64,000 nt of DNA from Ancylostoma caninum (lineage: Eukaryota; Nematoda; Chromadorea; Rhabditida; Ancylostomatidae). Positions 9,590-20,014 of this stretch are shown in pieces. The notes beneath the pieces were generated by a model, which was given only the letters and a program-made list of their open reading frames with translations, had not been told where the DNA came from and did no database searches. The stretch lies in contig JBAJFG010000604.1 of NCBI GenBank assembly GCA_037903475.1, positions 1,474,001 to 1,538,000 on the forward strand, written 5' to 3'. The position numbers were made by a program, and so were the translations under genes. Positions within the stretch are counted from its first letter, which is position 1, and the number at the start of each line of letters is the position of its first letter.

Positions 9590-10970
9590 AAAACTTTTAC
9601 ATAGATAAAAATGCGGACAATCTCTCAATTTCTGTAGTTGAAGGATTAGTTTCTACCTTGGAAAGAGCTACCAGTACAGATAATAGGTGAGCCACGGGAA
9701 CAGGGTGCTATGTACATCAACACTGTGATTCAATAGCATTACACCAGTTGTAAAAAAGCACCTGGATATCGGGATAGACTCTAATGACCGGTTTAGAATC
9801 AAGCACCTCCAGCAGAACGTAATCGAGAATTGAACATCAAGGATTGCAAACATTCGAAAAACAGCTAGTTTATAATGCCTAAGTGTTTTACAGATGAAAA
9901 TTGATCAATTGAAGAAGAATAATTGTGCAACTTGGTAATTCTCACAAGAAAGACAGCGGAAAAGAAGCATTTCATGTTGAAAAGAATCCTAAAATGAAAA
10001 TAAAGTCATTTCCATCTGCATATTTAGCCGCGAGGCGATCATAGTAGGCGCATACCGAACCGCAGTCATCCTTGATTTCATCCGGGAATTGCCTGAAGTT
10101 TTCAACAAACCTGAACTGTGGTAAAGTCACGCTTCACTACATGCTTCGCTTCCCAACCGCACCGTAATAACCGGAATAATCCAGCCGATTCTGCCTATAC
10201 GATGATTTCTCTGTTTATTAGTATTCCATTGGTGTTTCCTGTTTCGTTGTTCCCCGCACGAACATTCATTTCAGCTGTTCACTCTACGTCTCCTAATAAC
10301 TCTTCTCACCTCACCAGAAAAAAAAAACAGCGGAAGAAAAAAGACTAAAGGAGAAAAAAGGGACTTTACTGCTGCAAATGATTGCGAGTATATGAGATGC
10401 GAATTCGCGCTCACCATATCACCAATAAGTAGGCTTTTCAAAAGGCTTAAAAAACGTAAGTGTAGCGTGGTATTTTTTGGAGAATGACAGAGGGATATGT
10501 TGTGACTTGTCGTGGTGACTTTTAGTTTCGGTTGATCTGGACAATTTCATTTGTAAGAATAGCGGAGCTTTGCCAAGAGCAACTCACAACCTTTTCATAA
10601 GAGAGAATGTAAATATTACTATTGATTATATGTACATATTACACTAGAACGGTACAATTCATGTGCTCCTTATAAATTTTTAAAACCGCAGTGATTTAGA
10701 TCAAAAGTGCGTAGCACTCTCAAGAATGCAAAGCTCTTCAAAAGAAGGAAAGAAGCTAGGCCGATGAAAGCGGTAAAGTGCAAGCATAAGGGATAAAAGA
10801 AGGAGAAAGCCTCATTTGTTCGAGTTCCTGCTACGAAATTAGTTGCAGTCTGACAAGTAATCCATTTCAGGTATTGGAAAAAATGGGCGAGGATAACGAG
10901 TTTATCCGCAGGCCTACGAAATGCAAAACAAGTGATGAACGAACTAATACATACACTAACTATCCACTAA
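9590..10970 (+). CDS. 3' part of a multi-exon gene, family unknown
   Basis: Three exons join with consistent phases: 9590-9686 (acceptor TTCGCAG, donor GTGAGC, phase 2), 10028-10120 (acceptor ATATTTAG, donor GTAAAG, phase 2) and 10871-10970 (acceptor CCATTTCAG, stop TAA 10968-10970). Peptides in order: NFYIDKNADNLSISVVEG and LVSTLERATSTDN; REAIIVGAYRTAVILDFI and RELPEVFNKPELW; YWKKWARITSLSAGLRNAKQ, ending MNELIHTLTIH. The two phase-2 junctions each produce sense codons and a frame open to the stop, which is unlikely by chance. The 5' end is unknown; candidate upstream exons lie at 9250-9440 and 8989-9117. No membrane span or catalytic signature is recognised. Confidence 0.55.
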
Positions 10971-12187
10971 AGAATAATATGTGTGCGTGCACAGTGTGCA
11001 CAGTGCGTTCCTATACAACGACAAGAAAACGCAGCGATGTGGCAGATGTCCGAACATAACGAAGGGCAGCCGCTCAAAAAAAAAAACACACCCCTAGCTC
11101 TATTATAAAAAGAAGGAAGACGAGCTCCGGCATGTGTTCTTATCAGAAGTTGCACTCACGCCAATTTTCACTTCCCCAAGTGCCCTGTGCTGTGTGCAAA
11201 ACGCTTGCTGACTCTATCTTCATTAAGAAGAAACTTTGCTAAAAGTCTTCAGTCCCGAAATAAAACTAAGTCGTTTAGAAAATCGCCTAAAGCGTGAAGT
11301 TAGTCAGTATTTCCCTACATTTTCGATACCTCGGTATAGAAATCCATTCAGGCAACATTATTCTGCATAGATATGCCCGTCTTGAGAAAAACTGAGTTCA
11401 AAAAACCCCGGCTTCTTAAAATACGACTGCTTAAAAACGGTATCCCACCTCGTATTTCAGCTGTTAGCAGATTCCAGACGTTTGGCAGTATACTAACTTT
11501 CGTGGTATGGAATGCAAAAGGACGATTAGAACTTTTTTTTTGGAGACGTGTGTTACCAGTTTGCTGAGCAGAACTGATGTACCAACACGAGTATCTCTGC
11601 TGATCTTATCGATGGAACAACACAAGACTTAGGTAGAATGCCAACCAGCTCCAAGAACCAGGCAGTTCAACCATTTCAAAAACAGAGTTTTCTTCAGTTT
11701 TTTTTTACCTGTAATGCACACCAGAACCAGCAGAATTAGAAAAGCAAGAAGGTCATGGATCTGCATATATCTTCAGCACGGAAGGCGAGGTGAAACAACG
11801 CCTTTAGAATGAGAATGAAACCTGATTACCGTTCCTGGAAACGACTTTCTTTTAAGGACTACTCCTACACTAGGAAACTAGGAAACAATTTGTAAAAATT
11901 GACTAAGAAAGTGTATCCAATCAGAACTAACTGATAAAACGAATTGGTGGCTTTACTGACCTTCTAATCTATGCGATTATTGAATCGAGAAAGAATTTTT
12001 AAATACTGATGTGGTAGTACGTACAAAAGGAATATAAATAAGAGAGGCCATACCGTTATGAACAAGGGAAGCTTTCGATTATAAATATAGACATAGCAGA
12101 GAATTACAAACTTCTAAAATGATAGCGTCCTGCTGAAATATGCAATGCTTCGCAGGAAATTAATGCACCACACCGTCTTTTTCGTTC
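10971..12187. other. No gene recognised
   Basis: AT-rich sequence with A-runs (for example 11078-11089) and T-runs (11697-11708). No exon with both splice signals and a convincing frame was seen on either strand. Confidence 0.45.
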
Positions 12188-12191
12188 TTAA

Positions 12192-12656
12192 AGGCAGTGT
12201 CTCACATCAAGATGGCTATCGAGATATCAATGGAATCTGATTTTACTCAACGTGCTGATTCCAATAATGCGCTGGAAATGTGAGAAAACAGTTGCAAACC
12301 CCTACTTTGAAGGCCAAATTCAATATTGGAGCGGACGAGTTTCCTTGCCAGGAAGCTAGCAAAAGCGGAGCTGAGAAGTCAAGGTTGCACATAAAAATGA
12401 ACCTCTGAGCAGTTACAATTATCAAATGAACAAATATTGCCGTGTTGCAAAACACGCCTCACCCTCAGCAAGCTCCTGCTGCGGAATGAAAACTCTCGTC
12501 CACTGGAATTTTTAAATTCTCGGCCAAAGAAACCCGTAACTTATGGGGTTTTCGACATTCCACTGGAACTTAAAGTACAACATGGTGCTCAGCGGCTTGC
12601 ATATGTTCAACTGATGCGAGAATTTCGAACGCGTTCCCTGAGCTGAGACACTGCCT
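12192..12656. mobile_element. TTAA-flanked MITE (piggyBac-type ends), copy 1
   Basis: The element begins AGGCAGTGTCTCA and ends with its complement TGAGACACTGCCT. It is flanked on both sides by TTAA (12188-12191 and 12657-12660), the duplication characteristic of piggyBac-family transposition. At 465 bp it is too short for a transposase. It contains a 41-bp block (12307-12347) that recurs at 62999-63039. Two related elements lie at 22429 and 32012. Confidence 0.85.
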
Positions 12657-12987
12657 TTAAACTGCATACCTTTATTATTACGCTGTAAAATAGGCTGGCG
12701 GTGCTGTTGTTAAAAACCTCTTGCTTACATTAGAAAGAACACTTTAAAAAAGGGAATATATGGATGTCTTCTTCAATAGAATTAGTTGCGCAATGATGAT
12801 GAGGAAGCCTAACAAAAAAAATGGATAGAGTACATATACAGCTATGCATATGCCACAGTGAACGCATTCTACTGATGGTCAAAAAGAGTTCTCATCTCTA
12901 GGAGATGGTTAAAACTCATCATACAAACTTGCTCCACAAGTTTCATATAGATGTGATGAAAATGGAGCAACTCGCATTTTCCTGTAG

Positions 12988-13047
12988 CATGAACGCGATT
13001 ATGAAAACACAGTGGAATATTACTTTGAAAAACTTCGATTCAGAGAT
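12988..13047 (+). CDS. Candidate 60-nt exon
   Basis: An acceptor CCTGTAG and a donor GTAAGC bracket 60 nt. One frame reads HERDYENTVEYYFEKLRFRD. A second frame is also open, so the reading is uncertain and no partner exon was identified. Confidence 0.3.
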
Positions 13048-14481
13048 GTAAGCCTCAAAAGCAAGAGCGGGGTTTTAATCCTTGCTTCGATGGCGGCAAA
13101 AAAAAAAGAACAAAGGTCCATTCAAAAAAAAAAAAAAGAAAAACGACTCGGGACGTTGTTGTGCAGTTGTTGCGAATCCCAACATCAACGCACATCCAAT
13201 GTGAAAAAAGAAGACTTACACGCTGGTGTTCCACGAACTAAGGAAAAACAAAATCCGGCCTGTTACCAGCCAGAAAAACGCGAATGATCCATCTAAGTGG
13301 AGATGATCATTCCTAACCTAAGGGATACTGACAATCCTACCCTGAATTTCAAAAGAAGAAGCTGAACCAGCAACAAAAAGGAACTCTGCAACCGGTCCAG
13401 AGCAGATCCATAGTACGCGTCTTGTACCTACATATGTAGTTGGTAAAAATCAGTCAATAGTAGAAACAGTTGCATGGAACGAATGAGCCCCATTCTCAGC
13501 AGAGAGGTAGCCTCCAGTAAAGAACTAAGAACAACCAAGAAACCAGGAGATTCTATGAATCCTGGATCAAGAAAATAGAGAAAAGTGAATAGTGAAAAGA
13601 AAATAGTGGAAATAGTGGACAATTTTCGCGAACCATTTGAGTGCACTGTTGCATTCGATTTCGATAAAATTTCCGGTAGACACATTCTCAACTCCATTTT
13701 CTGCCGTAATGTTAATAATTGTAACCAGGAAGATGAAAAGTAGATGAATGTTACAGCTCACAATTTACTCTGCAAAACGTGTAACTCAATTTCGACCAAA
13801 GGATAAAACTCCCAATTTGTAGAGCAAAACACTAAACATATCTTCAATACTTGACTCAGCATCTCGGTCAACATGCAAGCCCTTTGACCTGATGAAGTGA
13901 GAAATAACAGTGAAGTATGAGCAAGATAAATTTAAAGAAATACCTTTCCTTCGGGGATGTATTTTTTCTTCGTTTCCAAGGAGAGAAATTTTCGTAATTT
14001 AATAGTCTTAAACAGTGAAATTAACGAGATGAAGCTTTGAGCAGATCCAACATAAGATAGTTCTAAAGACAGGAAAGATGAAGCTACAGCTGTGTAAAAT
14101 GGAGCAATTGTCACATGCACTGCGAAGTCACGCATGTAATTTTACGGAACAGTGGTAAACTCATGTCCGTCGCAAGGTGCAAACATTTCCTTAAGTTGCT
14201 CTAAACCCTGTAGCACACTCTCATCCTTTTAAGAGAAGTCAAGCACACTCTACCCTACTCATTATTCATTGGTCTCCATTCTCAGAAATCCAGCCCAAAG
14301 TAGTCTAGTTTCCTCAGAAGTAAAAAGTTCCAGTTTTGCTGGAAGCAACTAGATGTACTACTCGTGTAACAGCACGCCCCAACGTGCTACTGGATGGGCA
14401 TGGTTAGCCATCGACACTTCGAAATCGAACAGTTGTTCGGGAAGGAGCGAATGAATCACAACAAAGGGTGAGCGACAGTGA
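13048..14481. other. No certain gene; ambiguous coding signal
   Basis: A-runs occur at 13099-13140. Around 13609-13740 a plus frame reads VDNFREPFECTVAFDFD, but the other plus frame and the minus strand are also open, so no exon is called. Confidence 0.4.
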
Positions 14482-14682
14482 GTTATTACAATCGTAACAT
14501 TAACAAAATCGAATTCTTGCTCGGAATTGGCGTATTCATTTGAAGAAAAAGCCAGTCACAACAAGCACATTCCGATGTGTAGTGGAACAGAATGCTATAA
14601 AGCGCAAAAGAGAAGGGAATCATTGCTGTACGATAAATGGCGGAATAGCATTAGTATTAGTCATCCAAAACTACTGCATTAA
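14482..14682 (+). CDS. Coding-like segment, probable exon of the locus ending at 15367
   Basis: The frame is open for 66 codons to TAA 14680-14682. It reads SCSELAYSFEEKASHNKH, MCSGTECYKAQKRRESLL and YDKWRNS. A donor GTATTA at 14652 would leave phase 1, which fits the acceptor phase of the exon at 15182. The composition looks like real protein. The 5' boundary is unknown. Confidence 0.4.
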   Translation, partial: VITIVTLTKSNSCSELAYSFEEKASHNKHIPMCSGTECYKAQKRRESLLYDKWRNSISISHPKLLH

Positions 14683-14715
14683 CAGCAACTCAAGCAAAGA
14701 AAGCAAAGATGCTAA

Positions 14716-14907
14716 CTAACCATTCAAGTGTTGGAGACTATGTCTATACTGGTCGACGTCGTTTTGTGAGAGGTGACGATTCGGTCCACACTCTTCGGTC
14801 GTGACATGAGTGGCTCGGATGCACTGGCGAGGGCCGACAACGGCAGTTGGTGGCAAGTCATACTCTCTCCCACAATGTCGACTATGCGAGATATTCAAAT
14901 CGCTAGC
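14716..14907 (-). CDS. Possible terminal exon, minus strand (strand ambiguous)
   Basis: The minus strand is open for 63 codons from an acceptor TTTTTAAG to TAG, reading HCGREYDLPPTAVVGPRQ and ATHVTTEECGPNRH. The plus strand over the same bases also reads plausibly (HSSVGDYVYTGRRRFVRG), interrupted by one TGA. One of the two is probably real coding sequence; I cannot decide which. Confidence 0.3.
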   Translation of the reverse strand, partial: ASDLNISHSRHCGREYDLPPTAVVGPRQCIRATHVTTEECGPNRHLSQNDVDQYRHSLQHLNG

Positions 14908-15181
14908 CTTAAAAACACTATAATATTTGCCCTTTATACACTGATTTAAAAAACCAGTAAGAAAGTAAGAGTTTCAAATAATGTGTTTCGCAAGAACCCC
15001 ATTCAATAACTCGGAAATTCGAGAACACTCGATGGTCAAACTCTTTTACAGTGTGCGTCAATACTCTGTGGACAAGCGTTTTTTACTCGCTACAACGTGA
15101 GAAAGAGGAAAATGGAGAACCTAATAGTAAGAACGGATTCCTAGGTCAACTACGAACATAATCGCAACGTGGCACTCTCAG

Positions 15182-15367
15182 ATTCTCATTGTGGTTGGAG
15201 CATGAGCTTGAAGAAGAGGAGAGGAGATTTTGATTCTGGTATGTAAATTGTTGAAGTCAAACTCCTTCAAGGCTTTTACAGGGCGTGTGGGAGAGTACAC
15301 CTGTAGCAGAGTACAATTTCCATGGGAATTGAGAAAAGCCTGGAATTTGAAATCTAAAAATATATAA
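15182..15367 (+). CDS. Last two exons of a plus-strand gene, family unknown
   Basis: Exon 15182-15238 (acceptor CTCTCAG, donor GTATGT) and exon 15282-15367 (acceptor TTTTACAG, stop TAA 15365-15367) are separated by a 43-nt intron, a size typical of rhabditid nematodes. They join in phase 1 (G plus GG gives Gly). Peptides: SHCGWSMSLKKRRGDFDS, then GRVGEYTCSRVQFPWELRKA, ending NLKSKNI. 14482-14651 is a likely preceding exon. Scattered cysteines are notable, but no known domain is recognised. Confidence 0.5.
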
Positions 15368-15712
15368 AATTTCCCAGCATGAGCGAAGAACCGAGAGTTT
15401 TCGTTTGTCCCAGTATTTCCTACAGAAAAAGAATAATCTTTTTAAACGGTATTTTAGTTATTTTGAAGATCCCAGATCAACACGATAGTATTAGTTCGTC
15501 AAGTATGAAATGTCTGTTTTTGAGTGACGAGATTTTGAGTTCTGTTTCTCAAGCAAGATGCAGTACAAGATATCCAGATATGCTCCTATACTATCGGCAC
15601 GGCCTTGCCATCTTGATAGGGGCTTAATTGCGCCAACAGATTAGAAGCGTAGCTACTGGCAATCAACTGGCGAACAAAGTTCCTAATATCGTGTTGGAAA
15701 CTGAACCTTTTT

Positions 15713-16109
15713 TCAAGGAAGAACTGGGCTGATCCTTGTAAGGAGTTGGGTCAAGTAGAGCAAGGTTTGGCCAGTACATTGAATGGCAGGTGGGTTCCCC
15801 TCCCTGCTCCTCTGGCTAAGCGTGGATTTGTGAATAATGGCCGAGAACTGGCACCCATTTTTGAGGGTCAAACTGGGAAAAACCTTGACAGGGATAGCTT
15901 GACTCCTATCCGCTCCCTCTACATCTTCCAGCTCATCGTTATCTAGGTTCATCACAAGGCTCACTTCGCAGCTCCATGTTACCTGAGTGCAACGTCCCAA
16001 ACAAGTGCAGCTCAGTGCATTTACTAGCCAAGTGTCTCCTTAACACTCCACTTATGTTTCCAGCTTTCTCTGCTGTAATGGCCCAAAGATGAGACGAATA
16101 TTCCAAAAC
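15713..16109 (-). CDS. Coding-like minus-strand segment
   Basis: From 16109 to 15981 one minus frame reads YSSHLWAITAEKAGNI, VLRRHLASKCTELHLFGTLH before a donor-like GTAACA. From 15976 to 15713 another frame reads MNLDNDELEDVEGADRSQAI and later STLSQRSREGNPPAIQC. GC content is above the surroundings. The two frames cannot be joined by an intron of normal size (only about 38 nt), so this may be a decayed gene or a repeat-borne fragment. Confidence 0.3.
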
Positions 16110-16749
16110 GACACTATTTTTGGTCTTTGAGTAGTTCCAGAAGAAAAAAATGCTTTCAAACAAAAAACTTAAACGCTTATCAAAAATCAAGGATATGATT
16201 TTGAAAGAGGAAGGATGCATCTTCATAACGAAAAGAGAGGTTGGATGTGACCTAGTAAAGCTTCGAAGATAGCGACTGTCAAACTGACCGCTTACAAAAT
16301 CCGCCATTTCATACTTTGCGAACTAATATTTAAGTACGTAGGTTCAAAACAGGAAATACATAGGAACGGAATTGCATCAAAACAGCAGAAATCAACTGTT
16401 GTGATGCCGTTTGAATGTCTAGGCAAGAAAATTTTGAGTACTGTGAAAACTGAGGCGAACACTAACTTCGGCTGAGCCTTGTCCATCCGTTAAGCTTTTA
16501 TATGTTAGAAGTTCTCCCCTATATACATATATTGCATTAACCTGGCTTCTCTTTCTGAAGTTTTTTAAAAGTTAAGAGAGAAAATTTGCGTGCTAAATTA
16601 AAAGTGCCCACTTTTCTTTCAGTATGTTTCAAAAATTCCCATTGTTTTCATAAAAGGAATTTGTGATACACAAAAAGTAATAGGTTTAGTCGAAAGTTCT
16701 CGGACAAATTGACGACATTTCTATTTTCTTTCCAATTTTCCAACGTGAA

Positions 16750-18219
16750 TCATTTGAAGTATGCCCCATTGGCATCGATGGTCTTTTGCCAACGTTAAGG
16801 CAGATCCTAGATGCCCTTGCTCCAGAACGCTGGGGACTGGTCCTTGAAGAAGTGCTCGAGTGCCTTTACGATGTTGTTGCGGGTTTGGAATTCTTGACCA
16901 TCCAGATGACGTTGGAGATGGGAAAAAAGGGAGCAGGTCTTGGGAATACGATGGGTGTGGTAAAATGGTCCAGCCGAAGTTCATCAGTTCGGCCTTCATC
17001 GTTCTTGCAACATGCGGTCCAGCGTTGTCCTGCAGTAAGTAGACTTCGCGCTGTTGCGGGCGCTCATTTTCGAGATACGCCTTCAGATTACTCATTTGCT
17101 TACCAGGGAAGGATACTAGGGGGGCCCGACAATACGTAACGAAATGTACACTGTCATATGCAGTTTTTCATGCTGATCTCAAATCCGTTATCTTTATTTG
17201 CTGCGGAGCTCTCTGTGAAGAGTCACGTGGCATAATATCAGCTAGTCTCGGCCGGCAAAACCCAACTTTCGAGTTATATTCCGCTGAAAATGTGCGCGAA
17301 AACCATCTCAAACTTGTCAACTGATTGTAAATGGTCAATGCTTCTAAAACTGTTATAGATCAAGATAAATTCACACGATCTTTCAGCAGAATATAACCAG
17401 GAAGCGAAATTTTGGCAGCTCTAAACAAGCTGAAATCTTGCCACTTAACTCTTCACAGAGAGCTCCGCTGCAGATAGGGAAAACGGACTTGAGATCAGCA
17501 TGGAAAACTGCATTTGTCAATATACATTTCATTACAAGTTGTCGGAACCTGCTAGTTTCCTTCCCTGGTTAGTGTAGACTTCCGCGGTTACTGTGGATCT
17601 CTCAGCGAGCAGCTAGCAGTACTCGACGCCGGGTAAGCTCCACCATTTGCAGAGCATAACCTTTTTGGCGTGTACGTTAGTTTTGGGGACGATTTCTGCA
17701 TCCACGCTTTTGTCAACCCATAGGGAGCGCCGGTGAACGTTACAATAGAAAATCCACTTCTCATTCCCGGTGACAAGATGCTCAAGCTACATAATGGTGC
17801 GCCTGAGCGTGAAGAGAGAAAGTGCTGTATCAGCATGGCGGTCCATGCTGCATATGACCATGTGGTACCCATCAACCGAGTTTTCGCACCTTGCAAATCG
17901 ACTTCAATCCGCGAACAACTGTGGCCTGACTCGCCTTAAGAGCAACCGTTAGCTCGCGAGTGGTTCGATTCGGATCGGCTTCCATCTGTCTCCGCAGCAA
18001 GTTCGAATCCAACTCCATCGGGCGTCCCGAACGGTCTTCATCTTCGATGGAATGCTCGCCTAACGTGAACTTCGAATGCCATTTCTAGACTGTACTTCTA
18101 GCGGTGGTGTGCTCCTTGTAAACTTCCTTCGGACGCCTATCGATATCTTGGCCAGATAGATGGAGAAAAAGCACGACGTTGCGGAGGTGGAGTGGTGAGA
18201 GCTTGGATTTGCGCGGCAT
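16750..18219 (-). pseudogene. mariner transposase, inactivated
   Basis: It would start at ATG 18219 (MPRKSKLSPLHLRNVVLFLH) and end at TGA 16750 (ANGAYFK). Recognisable parts in order: N-terminal DNA-binding region with EDEDRSGRP; TTRELTVALKASQATVVR; TGNEKWIFYCN, where the first catalytic Asp is Asn; WVDKSVDAEIVPKTNVHAKK; LLQDNAGPHVART with the second Asp; and LPHPSYSQDL. Frameshifts and stops occur after VRKLG and within the middle third, and a foldback element at 17103-17568 splits the frame near EVY. It cannot make an active enzyme. The D,D34D-type motif order supports mariner rather than Tc1. Confidence 0.85.
17103..17568. mobile_element. 466-bp foldback element inserted in mariner
   Basis: The two halves are long inverted arms of about 230 bp with little spacer. 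Both begin CCAGGGAAGG and share GCAGTTTT.CATGCTGATC and GCGGAGCTCTCTGTGAAGAG in mirrored positions. TTA flanks both ends (17100-17102 and 17569-17571), a 3-bp duplication like those of PIF/Harbinger-type elements, though TA of a Tc1 type cannot be excluded. It is non-coding and lies within the mariner transposase, so it inserted later. Confidence 0.85.
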
Positions 18220-18388
18220 GGTGGCAGGAAATGAACTAGATCGGTGTGTTTGTTAATTTGCGCTTCGAAGAGAATTTTATTCTCCATCAAAATCTACTTA
18301 AAATTTTCACTTTCGTTAGCTCTTTGCTGAGTTATAATCTCTGGAAGTCATCATTACCAATTTGTCAAAGAACTTTCGACTCATCCTA

Positions 18389-19400
18389 ATATTTGAGTCC
18401 GCAACTACTTTGTAAATAACTGTTGATGATTGGATTTCCCATTCATGATTTTTCTTGATTCTTGCAAGCAATCAAAAGAGGAACTGCATGTCTATAACCT
18501 CTGAGACAAACTTGGATTAGCTAGCTGGGTTCGATCCCAAGTTATGTGCGAATTTCAACTTGAATTTTTCGAAACTATTATTATGCTCCACCTGAGAGTC
18601 GAGATGGATTTGAGAAGAAAGGGACAACACGTTAGGCATCCCAAACACATGGATTACTTAGCTTCGAAACAGAATGATTCAACCTATACTATCACTTAGA
18701 TCGCGAAAACTGCAGAAGATCGAGCATTACCAATGTGAGAGGCTACCGACAATGTCTCAAATTTCCCCGTTGAATATATGACACAAACAAATACTTTTGC
18801 TTTCTGGTCAAAAAAAAACCGACAGTAATGTTAACACAACTGACTCCACAACCAACGCGTATCATTTTTACAAATTAACGTTTAACAAGGTTTGAAAAAT
18901 TTTCTTTATCTCTATGGGGGAACTACACAGTAGTTCAAAAACTAATCACAAACATTACATCCATTTTTCGCCACCGCACAGTGGATACTCCAGAATGTCC
19001 TAGAACCACACACGAAGCTATCGTTCCACATGATGGCACGAATGTAGCAATTATTTTGCATCTCATTTTCGGAAAGTTAACATTTGGCTTATTCCATAAC
19101 AGCGGCCAATGATTTGACGAACACTACATACGTAGATATCGTGAATTTATAAGAGATCAAGTGATATTCATAACTCTGTGGTTGGTGGAAAGACAACAAA
19201 AATTCGTTCTGTCTCTTGCCCAAAGCGCAAAACATGCATTGCATTAAACTACATCATTAGAGTTGTATGGTTATATCGTACCCAGTTTTCGGAAAATTAT
19301 GTGATTCCTCTTTGTCAAATGATGCTATGCCAATTTCGAAACGATTAGCCCCTCAGCATGTTGCACATTTATGATTACCTGGAACTGTGAATTGACGAAA
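18389..19400. other. No gene recognised
   Basis: AT-rich sequence. A GGTTCGATCCC word at 18526-18536 resembles a tRNA B box but has no matching A box or cloverleaf. Confidence 0.5.
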
Positions 19401-19433
19401 GCAAGAGAATGAGTGGAGTGGCAGCGAGGTACA

Positions 19434-19510
19434 GCAGTTGACGGCTCAAAACCTGCCTCAACAGCGTCGTTTTTGGAGGAGTCTCGCCGTCGTAGACGCA
19501 CTGAAAAAGG
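19434..19510 (+). CDS. Possible exon
   Basis: After an ACAG acceptor-like site the frame reads AVDGSKPASTASFLEES and RRRRRTEK before GTTATT. Short and unsupported by neighbours. Confidence 0.25.
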
Positions 19511-19809
19511 TTATTCCATAGCAATGGTGGACAGCATCTGCACTTTCAAAAACAAAAGAACAAAAAAAAAAAAACAAAAAAGACAAAATGAAAAAAATGG
19601 CTCGTAATCTGCGCTAATGATTTGTACGGTGAGTAGTCACACAGTTTGGTTTCGCCGAAGCATTACAGTAGGAAAGTGCAATCAGAAGTCGGTACTTTCA
19701 AAAAGTACTCCTTCTCCTAATATCATGGTTTCTTTCGCTAATGAAAGTAGATTAGGAACACTAACACACAATGGTGAAAGGTGTGAATCAAGTGGGAGGC
19801 ATGACTCAC

Positions 19810-20014
19810 CTTCATCGATATCGCAATGCGTGAAATATTTGCGAAAGTTCATCCCATCAAGAATAGATTCGTAAACAAAGTAAGATAGACAAAATAGGCA
19901 CATTTCGTTCGTGTTGATGGAATTCGACGGTTCTGCATTCGTGGGGTTCCTCAGCGCCAAATCACCATGGTAGAAAATGAGATGGCTTAGTGTGTGCGCT
20001 ACTACGGCCGCCAA
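19810..20014 (-). CDS. Candidate minus-strand exon
   Basis: The minus frame is open from about 20014 to a good donor (GAAG then GTGAGT) below 19810. It reads AHTLSHLIFYHGDLALRN, NTNEMCLFCLSYFVYES and ILDGMNFRKYFTHCDIDE. HGDLALRN superficially resembles a tyrosine-kinase catalytic loop, but the flanks do not fit. The upstream acceptor is uncertain. Family unknown. Confidence 0.35.

Larger units (their letters stand above)
16683..18386 (-). mobile_element. mariner-like DNA transposon, interrupted by a foldback element
   Basis: Terminal inverted repeats GGTTTAGTCGAAAGTTCT (left, from 16683) and GGATGAGTCGAAAGTTCT (right, read on the minus strand from 18386) continue as GACAAATTG. TA lies outside each end (16681-16682 and 18387-18388). 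Without the 466-bp insertion at 17103-17568 the element is 1238 bp, the usual mariner size. It carries a dead transposase on the minus strand. Confidence 0.9.

Noticed and set aside
18526..18536. GGTTCGATCCC, a tRNA B-box-like word
   Set aside because: No A box, anticodon arm or acceptor stem can be formed around it.
19940..19970. HGDLALRN as a tyrosine-kinase catalytic loop
   Set aside because: No DFG, glycine-rich loop or other kinase motif lies in any neighbouring frame.
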